Positions 1 to 5,084 of a stretch of 5,867 nucleotides of DNA are shown here, piece after piece; the stretch's first letter is position 1; each line of letters begins with the position of its first letter. The translations under genes and the position numbers were made by a program. The notes beneath the pieces were generated by a model. That model did not search any database. It worked only from the letters and a program-made list of their open reading frames with translations, and was not told the DNA's origin. The DNA comes from Thermoprotei archaeon (lineage in GTDB: Archaea; Thermoproteota; Thermoprotei; Thermofilales; Thermofilaceae). Where the stretch lies: the NCBI GenBank assembly GCA_003649495.1, contig QMRZ01000096.1, positions 1-5,867 on the forward strand. The letters run 5' to 3'.

Positions 1-381
1 AAGAGGTTCCACTGCGTCCTAGTCCCCGACACGCCCTCTATTAGGGGCATGCTCAAGGTAGTGGAGTATGTGGTAACATACGGGGAGATAGATAAGGAGA
101 CCCTAGCCCTACTCCTGGAGCGGAGGGGGAGGCTCACCGGGAATAGGAGGCTGACCCCCGAGTACCTGAAGTCCATAGGCTTCAACAGCTTCGAAGAACT
201 AGCCGAGGCACTCCTCGAGGGCAAGGTCAGGGTAAAGGACCTGCCTGAGATGAAGCCGGTGTTCAGACTCCACCCCCCCTCAGGCGGCTTCAAGGGGAGC
301 GTCAAGAAGCATTACAGGGAGGGGGGAGAGCTGGGGTATAGGGGCCCAGCCATTAACGAGCTGCTGAAGAGGATGATCTAA
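1..381 (+). CDS. rpl30p: Large ribosomal subunit protein uL30, archaeal type (5' end outside the window)
   Basis: C-terminal 126 residues of the 50S protein uL30, which binds 23S rRNA. The frame is open from base 1, and the residues before the first ATG (base 49), containing VPDTPSIRGM, belong to the conserved archaeal core, so that ATG is internal. Also seen are GEIDKETLALLLERRGRL and a C-terminal segment with FRLHPPSGGFKG. Archaeal uL30 is usually about 150-160 residues, so roughly 30 are missing to the left. The gene is on the plus strand and converges on uL18; its TAA overlaps the uL18 TAG. In most archaea uL30 is co-directional with uL18 and separated from it by uS5, so this orientation points to a rearrangement. 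Identity is confident; the start cannot be seen. Confidence 0.95.
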   Translation, partial: KRFHCVLVPDTPSIRGMLKVVEYVVTYGEIDKETLALLLERRGRLTGNRRLTPEYLKSIGFNSFEELAEALLEGKVRVKDLPEMKPVFRLHPPSGGFKGSVKKHYREGGELGYRGPAINELLKRMI

Positions 382-977
382 GCCTCCTCGAAGGCGCTCT
401 TAATCCTCTGTAGGACCTCCTCGAAGTGCTGCGGCAGCTCCACTGGGTCTAGACCCCTCTTAAAGTACTCCGAGAACCTCCTCCTGACTTCCTCCTCCCC
501 ACCCTCCTCCCTCAACAGCTTGGCGTACTCAGCTATGTGAACTCCTCTGATCCTCTCCTCGGGCGGCGCCACCCCATCCCCCATCGGCACGTGCAGCCCC
601 GCATCTATAGCCCCCTTGGCGGCCGCGAAGACTCTAGCCCCCCTTATCGCCCTCTTAAGCCCTATGTCCAGTACCGCCTCCTTGACACCCTTCCTGAGGG
701 CCCTGAACGCTGCCAGCATCCCCACTAGGTAGGCGGCTGGCGTGTTCTTCGTGCCTCCCTTCCACCCGAACTCCTCGAGCTCTCTGGAGTGCGCCGACGC
801 TATGGTGACGTCGCCTACGGGCTCAGCCCTTATCACCTGTGCTATGACGTGCCTGTTGCTTATGCGCACCACGAGCCTGGGCTTGCCTGATAGCAGTAGC
901 TTCCTCCGCTTGTAGTAGTTAGTGACTCCCTCGCGGCGCCTCCTAAATGGGACCTTGTACCTACCGCTCCTCGCCAC
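378..977 (-). CDS. rpl18p: Large ribosomal subunit protein uL18 (5S rRNA-binding)
   Basis: 199 residues, normal for archaeal uL18, which binds 5S rRNA in the central protuberance with uL5. The basic N-terminus contains the hallmark PFRRRREGVTNYYKRRKLL, followed by SGKPRLVVRISN, the GTKNTPAAYLVG segment and LDIGLKRAIRGARVFAAAKGAIDAG. The C-terminal third is the charged helical extension typical of archaeal and eukaryotic forms. Two GTG codons lie in tandem at 980-978 and 977-975. GGTGAG (988-983) is 2 nt from the first and 5 nt from the second, so I prefer the second; the longer form adds one residue. The start lies inside the eL19 3' end, suggesting co-transcription and translational coupling. 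The TAG stop overlaps the opposing uL30 stop. Confidence 0.96.
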   Translation of the reverse strand: MARSGRYKVPFRRRREGVTNYYKRRKLLLSGKPRLVVRISNRHVIAQVIRAEPVGDVTIASAHSRELEEFGWKGGTKNTPAAYLVGMLAAFRALRKGVKEAVLDIGLKRAIRGARVFAAAKGAIDAGLHVPMGDGVAPPEERIRGVHIAEYAKLLREEGGEEEVRRRFSEYFKRGLDPVELPQHFEEVLQRIKSAFEEA

Positions 978-1425
978 CACCGCTCACCTTAAGCAAGCCG
1001 TGCTCGCGCAGGTACATCCTTATGTGCGCCACGCTCCTGAACATCCCGCCCTTGGTGAGCATGTAGAGCCTCCTATAAGTCCTAGCATCTATGATGCCCT
1101 TATCCCTGAGCATCCTGAGGTACCTCCTCTGAGCTCTTATCCTCATTATCCAGAGCTCCTTCTCGCTTATCCACGGCCCCCTGCGCCTACCCGGCCCCCT
1201 CCTCCTCCCCTTCTTCCTCTGGAGCCTCCTAATTCTCCACCTGCCTCTGCTGGGGGTTGAGGGCGGCAGCTTACGTATCACGCCATCGTGTATTAGCCTC
1301 CTCACATCCTCCCTCGTTACAGCAGTCTCCACCCTGTCCAGCTTCTCGGGGTCTATCCACACTCTAGACTCCCCCACTCCCAGTATGTCAGCCGCCAGCC
1401 TCCTGACCATCCTGACGACGCTCAC
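961..1425 (-). CDS. rpl19e: Large ribosomal subunit protein eL19
   Basis: 154 residues, the usual archaeal length. eL19 is an archaeal/eukaryotic 50S protein binding 23S rRNA, with its C-terminal helix reaching toward the subunit interface. The N-terminal domain shows RRLAADILGVGESRVWIDPEKL and TREDVRRLIHDGVI. The arginine/lysine-rich linker (about residues 66-83) contains QRKKGRRRGPGRRRG, and a C-terminal helical part has IDARTYRRLYMLTKGGMFRS. The GTG start is supported by GGTGAGGGG (1439-1431) five nt upstream. The 47-nt gap to eL32 holds a clear BRE/TATA element, so this gene probably heads an eL19-uL18 transcript. Its last 17 nt overlap uL18. Confidence 0.97.
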   Translation of the reverse strand: MSVVRMVRRLAADILGVGESRVWIDPEKLDRVETAVTREDVRRLIHDGVIRKLPPSTPSRGRWRIRRLQRKKGRRRGPGRRRGPWISEKELWIMRIRAQRRYLRMLRDKGIIDARTYRRLYMLTKGGMFRSVAHIRMYLREHGLLKVSGGGEER

Positions 1426-1455
1426 GCTATCCCCTCACCGCCACTCCCTAGCATG

Positions 1456-1470
1456 TCTTAAAGCCTTTCG
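1456..1470 (-). promoter_or_regulatory. BRE/TATA promoter element for eL19-uL18
   Basis: Read on the minus strand this is CGAAAGGCTTTAAGA, a purine-rich BRE followed by a CTTTAAG TATA box. It sits in the short gap between eL32 and eL19, with its TATA edge 31 nt upstream of the eL19 GTG, so transcription should start very near the Shine-Dalgarno motif. An identical 15-mer precedes uS8 at the same distance, which supports function. The assignment is from motif and position only. Confidence 0.72.
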
Positions 1471-1472
1471 GC

Positions 1473-1877
1473 TCAGACGCCAGCGTTGACCACCTTGAGG
1501 CCCAGCTCCTCAGCCCTCCTGAGTATCTCCCCCCTCTTCCTAGCGCCTACCGTGGCGGCTATCCTGACCACGTGCACGCGGGGGTCGAGCCCCTCCAGCT
1601 GTGAGGGCGTGTGGACTAGGACCTCCACCTTGCCAGAAGGGTGCAGGCCCCTCACAGCTCTGGGCCCCCTGTAACCGATCTTGACTCGCGCGGGGAAGCC
1701 CTTGCGCTCCAGCCTGATCTTGTTATCCAGGCCGCTCCTGGGGCTCCTCCACGAATCGTCCAGCCTGGCCAGGTACCAGCTGTTCATCCTGATGAACCTC
1801 GGCCTCCTCCTGCCTATCTCAGCCCTCAGCCTCAGCAGCCTCCTGAGCTCCTTCTCCCCCAGTTCAGCAGCGCTCAT
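1473..1877 (-). CDS. rpl32e: Large ribosomal subunit protein eL32
   Basis: 134 residues of eL32, an archaeal/eukaryotic 50S protein that binds 23S rRNA. Diagnostic stretches are RRRPRFIRMNSWYLARLDDSWRSPRG-like sequence (the family WRRP pattern), then DNKIRLERKGFPARVKIGYRG, AVRGLHPSGKVEVLVH and IAATVGARKRGEILRRAEELGLKVVN. The frame opens at a TTG (1889), but I choose ATG 1877-1875 because GGTGA (1887-1883) lies five nt upstream, the same spacing as in neighbouring genes. It stands only 36 nt downstream of uS8, where uL6 is normally found, and has its own TATA-like box in that gap. Confidence 0.95.
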   Translation of the reverse strand: MSAAELGEKELRRLLRLRAEIGRRRPRFIRMNSWYLARLDDSWRSPRSGLDNKIRLERKGFPARVKIGYRGPRAVRGLHPSGKVEVLVHTPSQLEGLDPRVHVVRIAATVGARKRGEILRRAEELGLKVVNAGV

Positions 1878-1904
1878 GGCCGTCACCAAACAGGGTTGGC
1901 CGCC

Positions 1905-1913
1905 CTTTTAAAG
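1905..1913 (-). promoter_or_regulatory. TATA-like box upstream of eL32
   Basis: Minus-strand CTTTAAAAG directly abuts the uS8 stop codon and ends 28 nt upstream of the preferred eL32 ATG. The upstream BRE region is less purine-rich than at the eL19 and uS8 promoters. It may mark a separate transcript for eL32, although read-through from uS8 is equally possible. Confidence 0.5.
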
Positions 1914-2306
1914 TTAGTATACGTAGGCTAGGAGTACGCCGCCCACGCCCACCTCCTCAGCCTCCTTGTGGCTCATGACCCCCTTCGAAGTCGAGACTAT
2001 GAGCAAGCCGATGTCCCTGGCAGGCAGGTACCTTTCCTCCCACTTCTCGAACTCGTCCTTCTTGACTGGGAACCGGGGCTTTATCACGCCACAGTCATTT
2101 ATCCTGCCGAGAAGCTGGACCCTCAGCTTCCCCCCTCGCCCATCCTCTATATACTCGACCTCGCCTATGTAGCCAGCCTTCCGCATGACCTTGAGGACCT
2201 CTATGATCAGCTTCGATGAGGGGTAGATTATACACTCCCTCTTTCCCCGGGCCTCGTTGTTCTTTATCGTGGCCAGCGCGTTGGCCAGCGTATCCATCAT
2301 CACCAT
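1914..2306 (-). CDS. rps8p: Small ribosomal subunit protein uS8
   Basis: 130 residues, the standard archaeal length. uS8 is a primary 16S rRNA-binding protein that nucleates the 30S central domain. The N-terminus MVMMDTLANALATIKNNEAR matches archaeal uS8 closely. The middle carries EYIEDGRGGKLRVQLLGRIN and VIKPRFPVKKDEFEKWEERY, and residues about 101-130 form the C-terminal signature (LLIVSTSKGVMSHKEA ... GGVLLAYVY). The ATG at 2306-2304 has AAGGAG five nt upstream. Normally uS14 precedes uS8; here the neighbour is a divergently oriented glycosyltransferase, and the 70-nt gap holds uS8's own promoter. Downstream, uL6 is absent and eL32 follows after 36 nt. Confidence 0.97.
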   Translation of the reverse strand: MVMMDTLANALATIKNNEARGKRECIIYPSSKLIIEVLKVMRKAGYIGEVEYIEDGRGGKLRVQLLGRINDCGVIKPRFPVKKDEFEKWEERYLPARDIGLLIVSTSKGVMSHKEAEEVGVGGVLLAYVY

Positions 2307-2335
2307 GGCAGCTCCTTAGGCATCCCCGGCGCACA

Positions 2336-2350
2336 TCTTAAAGCCTTTCG
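2336..2350 (-). promoter_or_regulatory. BRE/TATA promoter for uS8, possibly shared with the divergent glycosyltransferase
   Basis: Minus-strand CGAAAGGCTTTAAGA is identical to the element before eL19, and its TATA edge is 30 nt upstream of the uS8 ATG. The TATA core is nearly symmetrical: on the plus strand TCTTAAAG lies about 33 nt upstream of the glycosyltransferase ATG, and no other AT-rich box exists in the 70-nt divergent gap. The BRE-like purines favour the uS8 direction. Whether the core fires both ways is inference. Confidence 0.68.
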
Positions 2351-2376
2351 CCTTCTCAGACCCTGAGGGGCGGCTT

Positions 2377-3525
2377 ATGAGAGTGGTGCTCGCATCTCAG
2401 TGGTTCCCGCCTGACGTGGGAGGTGTTTCAAGTCACGTCAGAGACTTGGCGTACACTCTCGTGCGGCGGGGCCACGAGGTGCTAGTGCTGACGCGCAGGG
2501 GGAGGAGGTATGGGGACCTACGTGTAGAGGGGCTAAGCAGGGTCGAGTGCGCCTCCATCCCTCTCAGCATGGCGGGGAGGGGGAGGATAGCTTCTCTATT
2601 AACGCTCTTCAAGCCCGACCTGGTGCACGTCCATCACGCCTTCACGCCAATCCCACTCGCGGCAGCCGCAGCCGCCGCGGCACTGGGGTATCCCACGGTT
2701 CTGACTAATCACAGCTCTTACCTCGATGGGTGGGACTTGGCGCGAATCGCCCTAGGCAAGGCGGCGCTACCCGTGAGAGCCGTGCTATCCAAGGTAGACG
2801 AGGTAATCGCCGTTAGCCGCAGCGCCGCCAGGTTCATAGCGGCCTTCCTGCCTCCCGGCCGCCAAGTTAGAGTGATCCCCAATGGAGTGGACGCTGAGCG
2901 CTTCAAGCCTTGTGGGCCAGCGCCTCTACGTGACTCGATATCGGCTGACTTCGTAATTCTCTTCGTGGGTAGGCTCGTGTATAGGAAGGGACTTACAGTG
3001 CTCCTCAAGGCCCTCTCTCTGCTGAAGGATTTAGACCTCACCCTAGTGGTAGTGGGAGAGGGGCCCTTAAGGCCGAGCGCTGAGGCGCTCGCCAGGCGCT
3101 TAGCAATCGAGGATAGGGTGATGTTCCTGGGGAGCATTAATGAGTGGGAGTTGCCCGGAGTCTATAGGTCTGCAGACGTGGTTGCTGTGCCCAGCCTTTA
3201 TGGCGAGGCATTCGGAATCGTCGCGCTTGAGGCGATGGCGACCGGCAGGCCCGTGGTTGCATCTAGAGTAGGCGGACTCAGCGAGTTAGTGATTGGAGGC
3301 GAGACCGGGGTCTTAGTGCCTCCCGGAGACCCGGAGGCGCTAGCAGAGGCCCTTAGGGCTCTCTATGAAGATGAGGAGCTGCGGGCTCAAATGGGGAGGA
3401 GGGGTAGGGCTAGGATACTCGAGCTGTACGACTGGCGCGTGGTGATCAGGCACCTTGAAGAAGTCTATGAAGCTGCTCGGGAGAGGCTTAGCGTGGCAAG
3501 GCCTCGCATGACCATAACCAGCTAG
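2377..3525 (+). CDS. GT4-family (GT-B fold) glycosyltransferase
   Basis: 382 residues, a typical full-length GT4 enzyme that would transfer a sugar from an activated donor to a lipid, glycan or protein acceptor. The N-terminal Rossmann domain opens with VVLASQWFPPDVGGVSSHV and contains LVHVHHAF and LTNHSSY. The linker has VIPNGVDAERF (about 167-176). The C-terminal donor-binding domain has FVGRLVYRKG (about 196-205, with the usual Arg and Lys), VVVGEGP, and the EX7E motif at E277/E285 in EAFGIVALEAMATG, followed by VVASRVGGLSELV. GGVSSH, NHSSY and RLVYRKG resemble PIG-A-like members, so an N-acetylglucosaminyl or lipid-linked glycan role is possible, but donor and acceptor cannot be read. No signal peptide or clear membrane anchor is seen. 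The ATG has GAGGGG six nt upstream. It lies on the opposite strand to, and splits, the ribosomal cluster between uS14 and uS8. Confidence 0.93.
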   Translation: MRVVLASQWFPPDVGGVSSHVRDLAYTLVRRGHEVLVLTRRGRRYGDLRVEGLSRVECASIPLSMAGRGRIASLLTLFKPDLVHVHHAFTPIPLAAAAAAAALGYPTVLTNHSSYLDGWDLARIALGKAALPVRAVLSKVDEVIAVSRSAARFIAAFLPPGRQVRVIPNGVDAERFKPCGPAPLRDSISADFVILFVGRLVYRKGLTVLLKALSLLKDLDLTLVVVGEGPLRPSAEALARRLAIEDRVMFLGSINEWELPGVYRSADVVAVPSLYGEAFGIVALEAMATGRPVVASRVGGLSELVIGGETGVLVPPGDPEALAEALRALYEDEELRAQMGRRGRARILELYDWRVVIRHLEEVYEAARERLSVARPRMTITS

Positions 3526-3526
3526 C

Positions 3527-3691
3527 TTAGCTGTACTTTCTGAAGCCCAGCTCCTCAGCCACCTCTCTGAAGCATCTCCTGCAGAGGTAGAGCCCATACT
3601 TCCTAATTATCGCTTCGTGAGTTCCGCACCTGACGCATCTCATGGACCCCTTCCCGAACTTCCTCTTCTTGGGGGGCCTGAGCTTCGCCAT
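3527..3691 (-). CDS. rps14p: Small ribosomal subunit protein uS14, zinc-binding type
   Basis: 54 residues, the usual length of archaeal uS14, a 30S head protein. It starts MAKLRPPKKRKFGKGSMRC and ends EELGFRKYS. Four cysteines at 19, 22, 37 and 40 form CX2C-X14-CX2C, the zinc-ribbon of the metal-binding type; the region between includes GTHEAIIRKYGLYLC. The ATG (3691-3689) directly follows the uL5 TAG with no spacer, and the uL5 3' end supplies an AAGGTGGTG Shine-Dalgarno stretch, so it is almost certainly co-transcribed with uL5. Its TAA is one base from the stop of the opposing glycosyltransferase. uS8, its usual next gene, is displaced by that insertion. Confidence 0.96.
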   Translation of the reverse strand: MAKLRPPKKRKFGKGSMRCVRCGTHEAIIRKYGLYLCRRCFREVAEELGFRKYS

Positions 3692-4225
3692 CTACACCAC
3701 CTTAGCCCCTAGGACCTTCTCTATAAACTGTATCGCCTCCTCCTTAGTCACGTAATGGTTCTTCCCTATGCTGGACCTCCTCCGCCTCCTCCTAGCCACC
3801 CTGTAGCCCGGCCTCTCTAACGCCACTATTACGTCCATGCCGAATATGCCTATCGCCGGGTCGTACCTCGCCCCTGGGATGTGGATGTGCTCCTTTATCC
3901 CGAAGGCGAAGTTCCCCCTTTCATCAATGCTGGACTCCTTGATCTTGTAGTCGACAGCCGCCAGCGCCTTCTTGAGGAACTCATATGCTTTCTCCCCTCT
4001 CAGCGTCACCATACACGCTATGTTCTCCCCCCTCTTAATCCCGAACTCCTTTATCGTCCTCTTAGCCTTCCTGAAGGTTGGCTTCTGCCCCGTCAGCTCT
4101 TCCAGCACCTTGGCTGCCCTAGCTAGCCGCTCCCCAGACTCACCAACGCCTATGTGGACCACTACCTTCCCTATGAACACCCTCCTCATGGGGTGACCCA
4201 CGTCCAGATACGGCGCCTTCGCCAT
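3692..4225 (-). CDS. rpl5p: Large ribosomal subunit protein uL5 (5S rRNA-binding)
   Basis: 177 residues of uL5, which binds 5S rRNA and contacts P-site tRNA from the central protuberance. Diagnostic segments in order are HPMRRVFIGKVVVHIGVGESGERL, LEELTGQKPTFRKAKRTIKEFGI, VTLRGEKAYEFL, GNFAFGIKEHIHIPGARYDP, IGIFGMDVIVALERPGYRV, then the arginine run RRRRRR (145-150) and KEEAIQFIEKV. The frame also offers a GTG at 4237-4235, but I choose ATG 4225-4223 because GGGAG lies five nt upstream of it and the extra MGAS residues have no family support. It follows eS4 after a gap containing a TATA box and is fused end-to-start with uS14. Confidence 0.96.
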   Translation of the reverse strand: MAKAPYLDVGHPMRRVFIGKVVVHIGVGESGERLARAAKVLEELTGQKPTFRKAKRTIKEFGIKRGENIACMVTLRGEKAYEFLKKALAAVDYKIKESSIDERGNFAFGIKEHIHIPGARYDPAIGIFGMDVIVALERPGYRVARRRRRRSSIGKNHYVTKEEAIQFIEKVLGAKVV

Positions 4226-4230
4226 GGACG

Positions 4231-4246
4231 CTCCCACACGTGGGAG
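4231..4246. repeat. Inverted repeat covering the uL5 Shine-Dalgarno
   Basis: CTCCCAC-AC-GTGGGAG is a perfect 7-bp dyad with a 2-nt centre (or 6-bp arms with a CACG loop). The minus-strand GGGAG that serves as the uL5 ribosome-binding site forms one arm. It could pair in an mRNA that begins upstream, or act as a DNA operator at the predicted transcription start. It may also be chance in a GC-rich leader. Confidence 0.45.
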
Positions 4247-4252
4247 GGGTTG

Positions 4253-4263
4253 TAAAATTTAAA
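4253..4263 (-). promoter_or_regulatory. TATA box upstream of uL5-uS14
   Basis: Minus-strand TTTAAATTTTA is the most AT-rich stretch in this part of the window. It lies in the 52-nt eS4-uL5 gap with its proximal edge about 28 nt upstream of the preferred uL5 ATG. Preceding bases (ACAAGG) could serve as a weak BRE. The predicted transcription start falls near 4232, leaving a very short leader. Confidence 0.65.
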
Positions 4264-4277
4264 CCTTGTGAGCTGGC

Positions 4278-5084
4278 CTACACCGGCTCCTCGCGGGCCA
4301 GCCTCTTCTCCCACTCCTCCACCTCCTCCCTCGTCGGGAGGGATATTAGCGGCTTTTCCCTCCCGATGGCGAACACATATTCCAGGATGGTCCTCGCGAC
4401 ATCTCCATCCTCGCTCTTCAGCGTGACTATGGACCTGGCACGCTTGAATATCTGATGTATCGACTCAACCCGCCCCAGGAAGCCCACGTTCCTGCCGTCT
4501 ATCACGTACGCCAGGACTCCCTCCTCCATCCTGACGTGCTCCACTATCTCCTTCTTAGAGAGATCGAGCAACACGGTGTCAAACGTCCTATACGTGTCCT
4601 CAACCGGGTTCATGGGGTCGCGGAGCCTCAGGAGGTAGTTACGGCCATCGTGGAACGTCAACTGCAGGTTGCCGCCCCTGACCATAGTCTTCCTCTTTAT
4701 CCTCAGCGGCTTGAGCCTAGCCTCCTCCTCGCCTATCCTGTGCAGCATGAAGAACTTAGTGGGGTGTGGGAGGACCCGGTAATACTCCTCGGGGCCCCTG
4801 AGGTAGATGACGTCCATGAGCCCGACGGGGAACTTGTAGTCGGTCACCACTCTCCCATCCACATAAACCCTCCTCTCAGCTAACACCTTCCTAGCCTCCT
4901 TCATTGTGAGCGCATAGCCCAGCACATCCCTGATCAGCACGCCCAGGGGTATGCAGCGGGCGAGGGGGTGGGGACCAGGCGCCGGCTTCACAGCCCACAC
5001 GAACTCCTTCCTGTGTATAGGCCAGAATGATGGCGACGTGGCCCGCCTGAGGTGCCTTAGTGACCCCTTAGCCCTCCTCACCAC
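4278..5084 (-). CDS. rps4e: Small ribosomal subunit protein eS4
   Basis: 268 residues of eS4, an archaeal/eukaryotic 30S protein absent from bacteria. The N-terminal region has HLRRATSPSFWPIHRKEFVWAV and PGPHPLARCIPLGVLIRDVLGYA. An S4-type RNA-binding segment follows (about 60-100: ARKVLAERRVYVDGRVVTDYKFPVGLMDVI). The central domain has GGNLQLTFHDGRN and the C-terminal KOW-like part has VLAYVIDGRNVGFLGRV. Archaeal homologues usually end soon after the IGREKPLISLP motif at about 240-245 residues; here about 20 extra charged residues follow. Tandem GTG codons (5084 and 5081) are both possible starts, preceded by GAGGTGGGAGGAG. The start overlaps the uL24 3' end by 17 nt, implying co-transcription with uL24. 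Confidence 0.96.
   Translation of the reverse strand: MVRRAKGSLRHLRRATSPSFWPIHRKEFVWAVKPAPGPHPLARCIPLGVLIRDVLGYALTMKEARKVLAERRVYVDGRVVTDYKFPVGLMDVIYLRGPEEYYRVLPHPTKFFMLHRIGEEEARLKPLRIKRKTMVRGGNLQLTFHDGRNYLLRLRDPMNPVEDTYRTFDTVLLDLSKKEIVEHVRMEEGVLAYVIDGRNVGFLGRVESIHQIFKRARSIVTLKSEDGDVARTILEYVFAIGREKPLISLPTREEVEEWEKRLAREEPV

Noticed and set aside
922..1260. Plus-strand proline-rich open frame of 112 codons antisense to eL19
   Set aside because: The proline-rich composition is the mirror of AGG/GGC-rich codons in eL19; no independent evidence of coding.
2361..2370. CCCTGAGGGG as a possible operator or hairpin before the glycosyltransferase
   Set aside because: The dyad is short and its right half is better explained as the GAGGGG ribosome-binding site.
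2653..2688. Alanine-rich run in the glycosyltransferase as a repeat expansion
   Set aside because: The run uses mixed alanine codons and falls at a helix position in the N-terminal Rossmann domain, so it looks like ordinary protein sequence.
2718..3137. Minus-strand open frame of 139 codons inside the glycosyltransferase
   Set aside because: The opposite strand encodes a complete GT4 protein with all motifs; the antisense product is Ser/Arg/Leu-rich without domains.
3340..3597. Minus-strand open frame of 85 codons spanning the glycosyltransferase end and uS14
   Set aside because: It overlaps uS14 in a different frame and the glycosyltransferase antisense; the uS14 frame with its four-cysteine pattern is clearly the real gene.
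4455..4883. Plus-strand open frame of 142 codons within eS4
   Set aside because: Entirely antisense to a well-conserved gene, with no family resemblance or ribosome-binding site that stands out.
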